Origin: Amphiura filiformis
Lineage: Eukaryota; Echinodermata; Ophiuroidea; Amphilepidida; Amphiuridae
Length of the DNA: 64,000 nucleotides
Direction: 5' to 3'
Assembly: GCF_039555335.1 (NCBI RefSeq)
Contig: NC_092628.1
Span: forward strand, 71,143,706-71,207,705
Part shown: piece by piece, positions 13,190-24,893 of the stretch
Numbering within the stretch: the first letter of the stretch is position 1
Layout: each line of letters starts with the position of its first letter
Notes under the pieces: model-generated
Told to the model about the DNA's origin: nothing
Seen by the model: only the letters and a program-made list of their open reading frames with translations
Database searches by the model: none
Translations under genes and position numbers: made by a program

Positions 13190-13495
13190 TTCCTAAAACA
13201 CCAAAGTACGAATATTTCCAAACTTCTAAATTAGCTAAAATTTAGGACATGTTACAAAACTATATTGTCTAGAATTTTAGAAGAGTACTTTTAATATTGG
13301 CCGGTTATTTTTCACACAGCGACGTTAACTAGGCAATGTACTATTACCTATAACATTAACTAAAACACCAAAGTACGAATATTTTAAATTAGCTAAAAAT
13401 TTAGGACATGTTACAAAACTATATTTTCTAGAACTTTAGAAGAGTACTTTTAATATTGGCCGGTTATTTTTCACACAGCGACGTTAACTAGGCAT
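13190..13495. repeat. Direct duplication of about 150 bp
   Basis: The passage from acaccaaagtacgaatattt to cacagcgacgttaactaggc occurs at about 13196-13345 and again at 13366-13490 with few changes. No coding frame is seen. Between 12,800 and 13,190 nothing is recognised. Confidence 0.85.
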
Positions 13496-13619
13496 ATCCC
13501 CATTCTTTTAACGTAGGCTATTTGTAGAGGTCACGCGTCAATGGGAAAGAGCACTGTGTATTATGTATAGGAAAACGGACAGTAACTGCAGTATGCTAGT
13601 ACCTTAGTGCTTAGTACTA

Positions 13620-13790
13620 TAGCACTGTGCGTACGTTATAACATTATTAAAGAGCACTATAAGAATAGAACTGTAAGTATGATAAACCTTTCATTAAAAA
13701 GCACCCAGGAAGTGGTAAAATGACATTATACCAATTAGGATTAACATTGCAGGAACGGTAAACCGGTTTGAAAGAGCTCATAGGCAGTCA
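13620..13790. repeat. Decayed minisatellite units
   Basis: Two to three strongly diverged units of the 76-bp repeat remain (agcactgtgcgtacg, aaagagcac, caattaggat). They mark the worn right edge of the array. Confidence 0.7.
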
Positions 13791-14225
13791 TAAAAAAACC
13801 TGAAAATGTTAGGGCTTTTGGGAAACTTCATGAAGGCCTATATTTCCATATGATGATCGGCTTTTCATCCTAGGTACATATACCTTAAGGACATTATTAT
13901 TAGATTTATACACGTACATGTTATTAGATTTATTAAGTTTACTTCGAGGACTGTTAAATGTCAAAAATGTCATTTTTTAATAATTTGCCATAAAATGTGT
14001 ATTATATTGCGAATTTCAAAATTCAAAATTATTTGATATCAGAAGGATATTCATCGTATTCAGAATGCAATTTTGGTGCATATGATGTGCCCCCAGGTCC
14101 CACAAAAATGCTGTGCATAAATGGATGACCGAGCCCCCGGGCCGAACCCTAAGCCATGCACTTTATGCGTACATTGAACTTAATTGTAAAAATATAAGAC
14201 GCAGTGATAAAAATAGCATCAACCC

Positions 14226-15060
14226 AGCAAACGATCTAAAATAGAATACCAAAAATCCTTTCAACGTTGACATGCTCGTATAAATTGCTTATTAAACAAG
14301 AGAAATCGAAATTGTTTATTAGCTATAGACAAAATGTCATAGTTATATTCGAAGATAACGAATTCTGCTCAATAATTTGTCTCTGCAAATAGTGTAAGAC
14401 TAAACTGCTGTGCAGTGACTTTTACCGCTCGTGAAGTCACGTTTTAGGTTGAAGACAAACTGACTGATTAATTCAAAGTTAGTGTCTCCTCACATAACAT
14501 TATGGCGCATTGCTCATTGTGTATGGAACATGTGGCTGCTCCTGATGTCGGAAAATATAGTGTCGTTTTTTTCTTCCCTAATAGTTTGACATAATTTGAA
14601 GGAAAAGTTAAATTTTAATATGTGGTGAATGTTTGGTAAATTTTGGGCAAATCCTACACTATTTTGCGTTGAATATCACACAAGAATAACAAGAAAATAA
14701 TCACAAATAATTTTCGTCCAGAATATATTAACTATAATATGCAAGACTGAATGCAATAATAAAACTAACACAATGACATCTATGGTCTGGATATACTACG
14801 TCGCTGCAATCGACAACTTGTAGTAGTTCAGTGTAAGATGCGGCATAGCCGCCTACACACAAGAATTTCTACCGCGCACCTACACATAAAACTTGTACCC
14901 GGGAACTTGTACCGCTTGTAAAACTTACAACCGCCTACACGAATTAAAGAATTAAAACAAAAAATGCGATATCTACGATTCTTGTTCAGATTACTTTACT
15001 GCTGCATTACAAATCTGTTGCTTTCTGATTCTGATGTTACGCTGAGTCTAAAAAACAACA
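14226..15060 (+). promoter_or_regulatory. Conserved upstream region and 5' leader of peptide gene copy 1
   Basis: Blocks at 14226-14760 and 14784-15060 are kept in the second copy at 32289-33058 and 41228-41516. The last part reads as 5' leader: caaaaaatgcgatatctac starts an upstream open frame in both copies, but that frame diverges and ends differently in each. No TATA box stands out. Regulatory function is inferred only from position and conservation between paralogues. Confidence 0.4.
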
Positions 15061-15229
15061 ATGAATCATTTTGTCTTCATAGTGGCAGTATATTTTTTAA
15101 TTACTGGATCCTGCAGCGGCAGCCAAAACGTAGATTTAGATCGACTATGTAGTGGTCAACTTATTCCCTTATTACCTGCCTATATCCAACGAGCTTGTGA
15201 CTCATATTTGGGGATAAATCCCGATGAAG
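15061..15229 (+). CDS. Secreted peptide precursor, copy 1, exon 1
   Basis: This exon encodes a signal peptide (MNHFVFIVAVYFLITGSCSG), then LDRLCSGQLIPLLPAYIQRA and CDSY, giving two cysteines 15 residues apart. It ends at GATGAAG|gtaag, a good donor, leaving phase 1. The start was chosen because the paralogue at 41517 has its ATG after the same acaaca context and because the hydrophobic signal follows at once. The protein should enter the secretory pathway. It pairs with exon 2 at 16405. I do not recognise the family; a neuropeptide or peptide hormone precursor is inferred from the signal peptide, the cysteine pair and the amidation site in exon 2. It could also be another small secreted protein. 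Confidence 0.7.
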
Positions 15230-15868
15230 GTAAGATTTTGATAAGATACATTATTGCGTGAATTATAACTGTTCAAACTTGCGAAATTCCAACTTGGGCG
15301 GATTGCCTGCCAAACCGTGGCCACTGAAACATTTTCTGAGTGGCCCAGAATCGTCTAGTGTACTTATTTTTATCCACTTTATACTGCCTATAGTAAGGCA
15401 GCTTTTGCCTTCAATCGGGCCCTTTAAAACCACTATTTAACATCGAAATATCGCATCGATGCGTCGAAGTACGGCGAAACGCATATAACCGGACAGACAG
15501 ATAGAGAAATCGATCATTATTTTAGTAATATTATATATAGGGAGCTGCCATACAGTTTTGAATGAGAAAATGTCTATATTCAAATTGAAATACATAAATA
15601 AAATAATAAACAATGTCAGCAAAATAAAAGAAGATAATAAACAAATAAAATATTGTCGTCAATTTCTAACCTAGTTTGTATACACCAATGTTATTATAAT
15701 TATGAGTTATTTCTTTTACGTCAAATTAAGCCCAAAGTCTTATGACTATTGACTAGTTGCACCAAATGAGTTTTGATTAAATTTCATACAGCAGTATCTC
15801 GGCAACATGGCAGCAGAGGGCGAAATAAAATGAACGGAAAGGCTGCATATTCCATAACACAAATTATA

Positions 15869-16325
15869 AGGGGCTGTGCAATAATTATGAGCCCCCCGGG
15901 GAGGGGGAGGATAAAAATTTTTGCCCACTCACCCTCTAGACCCGCCAAAAATCGCTTGCCTCCACCCGGCCCTCTCGGTCTGCCAAAAATTCTTTGCCCC
16001 TCCCCCCCTTGCGCATGTCAAATTTTTGGGATCCCAATTTACCAACTTTAAATGGTCTAGATACATGTTGCGAGCACAGCGAGCAGGAAAGTTCGCATAT
16101 TTAAGCGTTTCCGTACTGTTTTCCTAAGCCTTTTTAGAGCGTTTTATTTAAAAGGCGCCCCATGAATGTGTACTAAAACTGGCTTGCCCCCTCTTGGCTT
16201 GCCAAAATGGCTTGCTCCTTCCCCTCAGCTTGCCAAAATTGCTTGCCCCCCCCCTTCGACTCGCCAAATATGTCTTGCCCCCCCCCAACCCAATTTACCC
16301 CCCGGCTCATAATTATTGCACAGCC
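15869..16325. mobile_element. MITE with gggctgtgcaataattatga ends
   Basis: Roughly 29-bp inverted termini (gggctgtgcaataattatga... / ...tcataattattgcacagccc) enclose a C-rich centre with cttgcc/gccaaa words. It lies in intron 1 of peptide gene copy 1. The matching place in copy 2 (about 42000, actataagcactttaatg) has no insertion, and taag flanks both ends here, so this is a post-duplication insertion with a short target duplication. No transposase is present. Confidence 0.85.
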
Positions 16326-16404
16326 CTAAGCACTTAATGAAAATCATTTGTTGCCTTCGTGTGTTTATTATGTTGTATTTATCTAAAAAAATTTGATGTT
16401 TCAG

Positions 16405-16454
16405 GTAGGCGCCCAATGACGGACCCGATAAGATACGGGAAAAGAACCTTTAAT
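16405..16454 (+). CDS. Secreted peptide precursor, copy 1, exon 2 (altered end)
   Basis: After the acceptor tttgatgtttcag, phase-1 reading gives GRRPMTDPIRYGKK, then NL and a stop. PMTDPIRY is bounded by RR and by G-KK, the expected layout for a peptide cut at dibasic sites and amidated from Gly. Compared with copy 2 there are five A's instead of four after GGG, so the frame shifts right after the glycine. The dibasic site becomes KK instead of KR and the C-terminal flanking peptide is lost. The conserved donor at 16466/16467 and exon 3 are still in the DNA. The copy may therefore still make the peptide, or be starting to decay. Confidence 0.65.
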
Positions 16455-16538
16455 CTATTTAAAAGGTACGCTACGTTTTCTTTCTTGCTTGTTCATTAAT
16501 TATATGTCCACCCGGTTGCGGCATCCGCACTCCGTGTA

Positions 16539-17594
16539 GGGGAAGGTGGGGCATAACGGAACACTTAACTTCGAGGATGCCCTGTGACGTCACCATAAGT
16601 AATATGACTGTAAAAAGTATATGTTCAGTTGAAGTTTGTATTTACCTTTAATATACCATTAACCAATATAACTTGAATCTTACAATTTTTATAAAAATGA
16701 AGAAATATTTTCAAAAAAATAAATCCGTTTTGCCCCACTATCGGGGCAAAACGGAACCCCCCTATGGGGCAAAACGACACCCTGGGTGTAAACTTATATT
16801 AGTAGTTCCATCGGTAGGCCCTAGGCCTAGTTATATGTAGGCCTATATTCAGTTACAATATTAAGTGGGCCTACCATCTCTGTGGAGTGAGTGGTTAACT
16901 TCTTATAGACCTAGTAGCCTATAATATGTATGACCAATATTTGATTAGAAAGAAATATTAAGTAGGCCTACCCATCTCTGTGGAGTAAGTTAACTTTTAA
17001 TCATTAATTCTATCTGTAGGCCTAGTTTAATATGCCTATGTTTCAGCGAAGTGTTTACCATGCTCGAGTAGGCCCCTAGATAACGCCTACATTTCCTTGA
17101 GTGAATACGTATTATGTCCAATTGGGGCAAAACGGAACCCATCTGTGGGGCAAAACGCCTGGGGCAAAACGGAACCCTGTTCCGTTATGCCCCACACTAG
17201 GGGTTCCGTTTTGCCCCATACCTGATTTTTTAGGAATAGGTTGCATGCATAATACATTGTAGCATATAGGCCATGCAGTTCATACAGCTCAAAGCTAGTA
17301 CCTTAGTGTTGACAATATACACAATTATTTGGGAATCCGATATTAATGAAGTAAAATTTCCGCGCATTAAACATCTACATATCTTACGTCAGACAGGTTG
17401 TAATTTTTTGACTCGATCTTGCTCGGATGTCAGTAGATTGTTTCAGATCAAATTTTTGTTGTAAATCTGTGTGGCCATACTTGTGTTCCTCAATATAATT
17501 TGCATAGACGGCAGTATTGCCAAGGCCTATTTTTCCGTTGGGTCCGTTTTGCCCCGGGGGTCCGTTATGCCCCACCTTCCCGGGCACCTTCCCC
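16539..17594. mobile_element. 1.06-kb TA-flanked inverted-repeat element with GGGGCAAAACGGAAC motifs
   Basis: The left end ggggaaggtggggcataacg is mirrored at the right end, which carries an extra 12-base step. TA flanks both sides. The host sequence gcactccgtgTA/TAtccgcgggtac is present uninterrupted a few dozen bases further on (about 17626-17655), giving an empty site. The inside has at least six copies of ggggcaaaacggaac(cc) in both directions and no transposase. It lies in intron 2 of peptide gene copy 1. The architecture resembles the element at 30592-31607. Confidence 0.88.
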
Positions 17595-17659
17595 TATCCG
17601 CGGGTACTTTTAAGTCCACCCGGTTGCGGCACTCTGTGTATCCGCGGGTACTTTTAAGT

Positions 17660-18300
17660 AAGACGGGTATTTAAAAACGCTCGTCGACGAACTTTGAAAA
17701 CATCCCTCTTGCATCTTATTTCACGAAGTTTCCAGGATAAAAGCACATCTATTTTTCGCGAACTGTTTGCCCTACAACAATATGCTCCTTTTTGGGTGAA
17801 AACGCGAACGACATTTATAATAATGATATTTATAACGCCTTTCTGACTATTAAAATACACGACATGTCACCAGCGGTTGTATGCCCCTTTTTGTATGCGT
17901 TGTATAATAATATTGATGTGATGTGATGTGATGTGATGTGTGCCGAGCGCGCGAACGGAATAATTGAACTGAGCTGATCTGTGCCCCGGATTTGTAGTGC
18001 ATGGGATTAGTAAATGAAGAATAATGAAACTACGATTCGTAAATGAAAAGCACCATTTTTTAATTTTGTGAACAAGAGGTATGAAAAAATGACCCCTTCT
18101 TTGTGTTTCGCGAATTGTGTTTCTTTCCCGGGTTTCTATATCTGAAAATATCCCCTTACATTTCCGACGAGTATAAGTACCAGCGGATCCACGGATTGCC
18201 GGATCCACGGATTGCCGGATCCATTTAATTTGACGGGTAACAACAATGTGTCACGGCGTTTTCCCTATAGTTTTTTAGAGCACTGGCTAGATGCAGTGAC
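17660..18300. other. Intron sequence, no exon recognised
   Basis: Overlapping open frames on the minus strand (17654-18208) have no motif, and their splice sites and paralogous conservation are not evident. A short gatgt microsatellite lies at about 17915-17941. Confidence 0.4.
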
Positions 18301-18832
18301 GGTTTGGACTTCTCCAGGTTTGGACTTCGGCGCGTCCAGAAGCCCCGGCCAGAAGCTCTGAGGTTTTAGCAAATACCAAAAATGGCACTTGTGTTATTTT
18401 TTTTCTTTTCTAGAAAGAAATAACCGCCATAAGTGTTGTAACTGACAATAAGAAATCACATTTTGTTGATTAGAAATCTGCCCCTCCCCTCCTCTCTCCT
18501 CTCCTCTCGTGTCTGCACCTTTCTTGTTCAGATCTTGGTCCCAGTACGGAAAGTATAAGTATAAAAAACAGAGCATTGATGCAACTATTTATTTATAGAG
18601 GATACATTGCCAATATTTAGTAACGCAATTGACGCGATTCCAAATACAGCGCGCCACCTACGATCACGCCTGGCTGATCAACTTCGCGCAGAGCATCATG
18701 GGTAAAAGTCGACATCCATGACGCGTCGACAATGAACCATCGACCCTGGAAACGTAACAAGTGTTGCTATCGATTACTCAAATTTGTTCATTTACGTTGA
18801 TGATGATCAGCTGTTAATTCAACCCTCCGACG

Positions 18833-19630
18833 ATTTTTTTCCAATTCTGCCTCCTTTTTAAAGTTAATTTCGACAGTCATGGTTTAGGCCTACCGGTATA
18901 GGCCTACCTCTGTGAATGTTCAGAGTGTTAGGCCTATTCCCACACAAGATAATGGGCATCAATTAAACCCTTATTTTCAAACTTTTCCGAACTTTCCGAG
19001 GTGTTGGGAAAATACTTTAGGCTCTCGTTTACAAGAAAAGAAAACACTTTCAGGTATTTAAGCTTTGTTGTAAGCATGGTAAGAAGGCCAATAATAGACT
19101 TGAAAAAAAAATATGATTGGGGATAGGCCTACTTTAGACCCTCATGCATATCCTTAAAAAACCAATTTTTAAACCTTGTTTATTTTAAGTAAAGTAGGCC
19201 TAATATTCTCAATATTTAGAATAACGAAATATTCAATACATATTTTAACAGCATGGACAGCGTAAAATATATATTTTTTAATGTTTTTTTTCTGCCTCCA
19301 TTTTAAAGTTAATTTCGACAGTCATGGTTCCCACACAAAATAATGGGCATCAATTAAACCCTTATTTTCAAACTTTTCCGAACCCGATCCGAGGCGCTTG
19401 GGAAAATACTTTAGGCTCTCGTTTACAAGAAAAGAAAACACTGAAAAATCAGTGATTGGGGATAGGCCTACTTAGACCCTCATGAATATATCCTTTAAAA
19501 AAAACAATTTTTAAACCTTGTTTGTTTTAAGTAAAGGAGGCCTAATTCTCAATTTTTAGAATAACGAAATATTCAATACCGGTACATATTTGAACAGCAT
19601 GGACAGCGTAAAGCATTTTTTTAATACGAT
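18833..19630. repeat. Tandem direct duplication, about 340-440 bp per copy
   Basis: The block from tctgcctcc(t)tttaaagtt to aacagcatggacagcgtaaa appears at 18845-19264 and again at 19292-19615, the second copy with small deletions. Both contain taggcctac words. Nothing codes. It is absent from intron 2 of the second gene copy. Confidence 0.85.
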
Positions 19631-20770
19631 TAAAACGTTTTCGAATTTCAAATGTACTCTATTCCTATTCAACCATCTACGGTTAAAACTCGATGTCAAA
19701 AATGTTGATGTCTCTGATCGACCATCTAGGCCTATAAACCCGATGTCAAAATGTCAATTTTCGAGTTTGGGTAGGCCTATAATAGAAAAATGCTTTTGAT
19801 GCAAGACAATTTCAAACAGGAAATTTAATCTAAATCTTTTTATTTCTTGTTTGGATAACTTTTCCCATAATTATACCATGCGTGATACATGATTAAGACA
19901 AAAGCTTTTGGTTTTCATAAATGTTTTGAACGCTTGTCTTATTTTTATTTTTATAATTTTTTTTCCTAACCTAGGCCTAGGCCTATAGATGTTTTACATT
20001 TATAACCTTTTTACAAACTTGAATAGATATGAATTAATTGTTTTAAAGCATTTTTCGTGTGACGTTTTGAAACGCTCTTTGTAGCATGATGTAGGCCTAC
20101 TGTATGAACACGAAAGGTGGTAAATTTAGAAGCCATTTCCTTCTATAGCCTATAGCCATAAACAAAACACTTTGGCCCCAATATATAATGTCGGGAGAAA
20201 ATATATCAGATATACTTGCACTAAACAAATAAACCTGTTAATTTTAAAAATAAACTCTTGTGGTGCAATTCTGTCAACAAAATTACATAGGCTTATGAAC
20301 TGGGGTTGGGGGCTCAGCCCCTCAATAAATTTGGTGCGGGGGCTCGAATAGGCCTACCCTTCTGTATGAATAGGCATGTTTTCATTTTCATTTAGGCCTA
20401 TAATGGCCTCCAAACTACATTGTTAGGCTACATTGTTAAGTTATCTTGTTTTGTCCCTTATTGTACAGTATATTCTTCACCGTAAATTGTGTGTGTGTGT
20501 GGGGGTGTCCTGGTTCGCCCCTTCAGTCTCAAATGAAGCAGGCCTAAACAATGCGTTCACCCCTCCAATAAAGTCCATCCCCAGATTTGACCTCTTTACT
20601 TCGTAGGTTGAGTCCTTGATCCATGGGCCTGATCCATTATTTAATATGCAAGAAATGTCGACCCTCCGAATTTAAACCTTTCCAATTTGGCCAAAGTCCA
20701 CAATGCCGTAAAGGTTGGGCTACACTACAGTTCAGTTCTTTTCACAGTGTTGACTTATAATTTCATGAGA

Positions 20771-20820
20771 AAGAAAAAGAAAATGGGAAAGATTTTAATC
20801 TTTCCCATTTTCTTTTTCTT
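20771..20820. other. Perfect 24-bp-arm hairpin
   Basis: The arm aagaaaaagaaaatgggaaa + gatt is followed after two bases by its exact reverse complement. A transcript would form a 24-bp stem with a 2-nt loop. The loop is too tight for a normal microRNA precursor, so it is more likely a palindrome made by a DNA rearrangement. Confidence 0.7.
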
Positions 20821-21676
20821 TTTAAAAAAACATGTATAGGCCTAGGCGTTTAAAATTGCCCAATTGAATATTTAGTCGAAACAGTTTTGATTTTTCAATG
20901 TTGTGCCGACCGATATTATATGACTAAAAAGAAACTCATTCCAACCAACGTGTGCTATTTGAATTGGGAGAAGGCCTAGGACTACATTAAGAGTAAATTT
21001 CCTTGGGTTATGAAAAGAGGAAATATGAAATAAAGATGGTATGACATGCAAGAAAGCGGAAGTAAAAATAAAATATGTAAAAGAAACATGAATTAATATT
21101 AAAATCGGGCATGACAATTGTCAAATTTAAACCTTAATTGTGACACGATCTGGTTCATGGGGGGCAAAAGAGGCATTTTTGACAATTGTGTTACTGTGAA
21201 AACACCAAAGGTCTATAATAGCATACTTGGTTCTAAAGTTATGGAGTTTTTCATGCATATTTTCTTGATGGGCCTATGCCGTAAAATAATGATCTTTTAA
21301 ATTCATGTAGGCCTACTCTTTTGCATGCAGTTTGAAACTTTCTTCATCTTTATTATAATGCTAGAACTCTATGAGGTATTGTTGAACTTATGCATTAAAG
21401 TCTAAAATTCATATATTAACAAAAAATAAATGTTATTTTTAGGGCCTATGCGGTAGGCTATGCCTACAAAGTGTTTTTATTGTGATCGTAATTTTTTTAA
21501 TGTTTGATAGTAATACAATTAAAAATACAAATTTAGGCTAAAAATATAATAAGGACAAATTAAACAATTACAATAATAACAAAAACGGCAAACCAATGTG
21601 ATGCATGTTTATAAGTAATGAGACATTAAGAATCTTTTAAAAATGTACTTGAATTTCTTTGCGGTAGGCCTATCCC

Positions 21677-22028
21677 GCGCGGCGGGCCGCTATCACAGAA
21701 TTAAAACCAGAGAACCGGGACTCGACCGCCATCTTGATACAGGCATGGAGCAAAAATTGGGGGTATTCGGTTTCCCTCGGAATGCGCTCGAGGCAATCGT
21801 TGTCATGCAAGAGCGACATGGCTCATGGGCGCACTTGAGAGACGCACTTGATGCGACCTGCACGCGATCCCAAGACGCTAAAGATGAGACGCAGAATTGT
21901 TTTCGTTCGTCTCCGCGCACCGTCGGCAAGGACCCGAATACCCCCAATTTTCTCCCCATAGCTGACGGCGCGATTGTACGTGGCGGTATAGGGAGTCCCG
22001 GTTCTCCTTCTTTAATTCTGTGGCCGCT
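21677..22028. mobile_element. Foldback element with ccgctat ends
   Basis: The left arm (ccgctatcacagaattaaa, gagaaccgggactc, ttgggggtattcgg) is mirrored by the right arm ending tttaattctgtggccgctat. The centre is CpG-rich. The open frame of 129 codons across it is a product of the palindrome and has no known motif. Confidence 0.75.
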
Positions 22029-22663
22029 ATAGACCTTTTTCCCTCTTTCCCATCATGCACTATTCCAGGGGGGTATGAGTGTCGCAAAATACATCATCTC
22101 CCCGAGGGAGTACAGCGTTATGTTCATTACATTCTGGAATACGGACATTTCGACTGGTGCCTTCATCACAAAAAAGGAATCCCCGATAATGATGATAATG
22201 GCGCCACGATCACTAATACCTTTCGGGGGCATAAAACAACATTTCTATGCCTTATGGACATGGTGTCCTCACCCAAAAAAGTTTCCTGCTATTGAAACCT
22301 AACTTTGTATACATTTTATAGACCTAATGGTGAAAAACTAATGACAGGACACGCAGTGATATTTTGTCGGCGTCCGTTTCACTTTTTTCGGAGATGAAAA
22401 TAAGACGTAAACATAAATCTCTTACACAGATGTTCTGCATCGCTCCGTAACTGCATCACTCGTGTATTCAATAATTGCAGAATTAGTAACATCGATGGCC
22501 TTTACGATAATCCGCATATATGGAATCAGTATGCCCATATTAAGACAAAATAATTGCAAAGGCCTGGCAAAGACCATCGGATGCACACGATCTATGAGGT
22601 TAATGAGCTACGTCATACCCCCCTGGAATAGTGCATTGTGGGATAGAGGGAAAAAGGTCTATA
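22028..22663. mobile_element. MITE with ~50-bp inverted repeats (tatagacctttttccctctt)
   Basis: The left terminus tatagacctttttccctctt continues through catgcactattccagggggg. The right terminus is its inverse, ending aaaaaggtctata. The element is 0.64 kb and adjoins the previous foldback element, so one probably inserted at the edge of the other. The target duplication is probably TA. No transposase is present. Confidence 0.82.
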
Positions 22664-23198
22664 AGCGCCTTCGTGCCAAAAAACCCATTTTTAGAAAATG
22701 TAGGCCGATTACAAAAATGCAACACCTATAGTATGGATGTTGGTGTTATATTATTATCGTATTGAACAAACAATAAATTCAGAAAGAATTAAAACAATTT
22801 ATCCTAATAACCAAAATAAAACCTATGCGTTTTCCATTAAAAAAAAAAAAAGGACAGGCCTAGGCCTACTTCGCATTGACTAGGCTCGCGCGTATCGGGC
22901 TGAAAAGCATCGCAAAGTTTAAAAACAAAAAAGGGCAGTTTTAGAAAATGTATAACAAAAAGGAAACACCTAGTATCACGGCGTCAAGTTTGCGGGATTT
23001 AGAAAAGGACATCTGTGAATATCAAACTGCAATATTTCACTTCAACACAGAAAATCTCAAAAATTTCAAAAAGTACTATAAAACATTGTGTTTTTAGAGT
23101 AATAATCACAATGGTCAGCTATGGTTGATGAAAAACTGTCGACCCCAAGCCAATTTTCACTGCCGTCGTTGGTGGCGCGCTGTATTTGGAATCGCGAG

Positions 23199-23637
23199 AA
23201 TTGTATAGAGGCCGTCAGCGTGACGTCATATGCCGCCATCTTGTGGGTACACGCTGTGATGGTCGTTCGATCTCCATGCGTGAGCAGCAAAATCACCGCG
23301 TTGAGGCGCGATACAGCTGCGTGGCACGCTGCGCCTTGCGCGTAGTGTCCGACTCATGAACACACAGATCATCAGGACCGCGACACTCCGGAGGACAGCA
23401 GAGGACAGAAAAATGTGACTCTCCTGCTAGTCTCCTACACAACCAGTTAATTATGTTTTTGTTCATACCGCATACAGTCTGGCCCGCGCCCGAGACTAGC
23501 AGGAGAGTCACATTTTCTGTCCTCACATCGGTATAGGCCGTCTGCACGTTAATTGTACGGAGTGTCGCTTCTCTACCTTTATTTTCTCTGAGATCATTTG
23601 TACCCACAAGATGGCGAAAGGCTGACGGCCTCTATTA
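23199..23637. mobile_element. MITE with tagaggccgtcagc ends and an inner hairpin
   Basis: The termini tagaggccgtcagc...cgccatcttgtgggtac are inverted at the right (gtacccacaagatggcg...gctgacggcctcta). Inside, a second long inverted repeat (tgtgactctcctgctagtct and its complement, about 23410-23520) forms a hairpin. The overlapping open frames on both strands reflect these palindromes. It lies in intron 2 of peptide gene copy 1, just before exon 3. Confidence 0.82.
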
Positions 23638-23830
23638 AATACTCTGAGAAGAAAACCATCGAAGCGAAATCAAAGTGACGTGAATAAAACAAAATGGATC
23701 AAGATTTAAAAAGGATGAAGACACAAAGAAAAATATTGTCGAACTTTGTCGTGTCGATTCTTTTACGTTTGTAACGTTTTTTGCAGATACAAATAAAGTG
23801 ACAATATATATATATTTCATTTTTATACAG

Positions 23831-23870
23831 TTTACATGGACCTATAGAAGATGCGAGACAACCCAACTAA
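23831..23870 (+). CDS. Exon 3 homologue of peptide precursor copy 1 (probably untranslated)
   Basis: It follows the acceptor tttttatacag. In the ancestral frame it would read SLHGPIEDARQPN plus stop, against SLYEPGTEDARQPN in copy 2. Sharing the ending EDARQPN and the stop supports real coding ancestry. Because of the extra base in exon 2 of this copy, the exon is probably 3' untranslated here. Intron 2 has grown to 7.4 kb by several transposon insertions, against 1.5 kb in copy 2. Confidence 0.6.
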
Positions 23871-24162
23871 GGATCTTCACAAGCCATACATTCCTAGGCG
23901 GGGACCTCGACTTAAAGCTACTTAAGGAAAGCCCGCGTCTTACATTTCAGACTCCATCACACTGAGATATAGATAAATGGGCATGTGCACATTATCAGTC
24001 TGGTACGCGACGAAAATATGTTCATGGCTAAATTTGGCGGGTATTTCTTACGTTTCTACATAATTGTGTCAACTATTTGATGGTAGCCCTTTAAATTTGT
24101 TTCTTCCGACTAAATTGACAGTTTGATGTCGGTCTGAGCATCGAATCAACGATATGTCGTCG

Positions 24163-24206
24163 CGACTTACGTCAGTGAGCGACGCGTCGCTCACTGACGT
24201 AAGTCG
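24163..24206. other. Perfect 44-bp palindrome containing TTACGTCA/TGACGTAA
   Basis: The left 22 bases (cgacttacgtcagtgagcga + cg) are followed without spacer by their exact complement. Each half carries a CRE-like TTACGTCA. The corresponding site in unit 2 (about 43945) has only one half, so the palindrome formed after the duplication. Confidence 0.85.
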
Positions 24207-24254
24207 CTGATGTTTTGAATAAGTTATATGTTTTGAATAAGTTATATTTTGGGT

Positions 24255-24893
24255 TTTGGTTTAGGTAAAAACGTTTTAATAACATTAAAATATCGGGTTA
24301 TATAAAGGTCATGAATTCGTTTTAAAACGTTTTGTATGAAAACACACTACAACAATATTTTTAAAATGTTTTCGAAATGTCATTGTAAACTATTTTTGCA
24401 AACATTTTTGGCCAAATATTTTGTCAATACTTAAATAACATTTTGTTAAAATATTTGCACCCAGCAAACACATAAATGTTTTTAAAATGTTTTTACAAAA
24501 CGTTTTAATAACATTTAAATGTCGGGTTATATAAAGGTCGTGAAAACATTTTAAAAACGTTATTGTAAATATTTTGGGCAAACATTTTTTGCAAAATATT
24601 TTTTCAACCCCAAAATAACATTCTGTTTAGAATGATTTGTACCAAGTATTCAAAAATGTTTTTGAAATGTTATTAAAACGTTTTTATACCCTTTATATAA
24701 CCCGACATTTAAATGTTTTCTGTAAAACATTTGTGTTTGCTGTGCAGTAAATTACCAACAAATGTTATTTAATGTTATAAAAACGTTTATACCATTAGTG
24801 TACCCTTTATATAACCCGACACTTAAACGTTTTCTGAAAACCTTTTATAACCTTTTGCGAATGATGTCGAAAACGTTTTGTGTTTGCTGGGTA
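24255..24893. mobile_element. Repeat with CCCAGCAAACAC ends and aacgttttaataacat words
   Basis: acccagcaaacac at about 24460 and gtgtttgctgggt at about 24880 form inverted ends. The body and the stretch before it repeat aacgttttaataacattta and tgtcgggttatataaagg in both directions. Related sequence is at 57318-57700. The matching place in unit 2 (about 44130) lacks it. Confidence 0.75.

Noticed and set aside
20771-20820. microRNA precursor
   Set aside because: The loop is only two bases and the stem is perfectly paired, unlike Drosha substrates.
21643-22032. 129-codon frame over the CpG-rich palindrome
   Set aside because: It is the reading of a foldback element, with an almost complementary open frame on the other strand.
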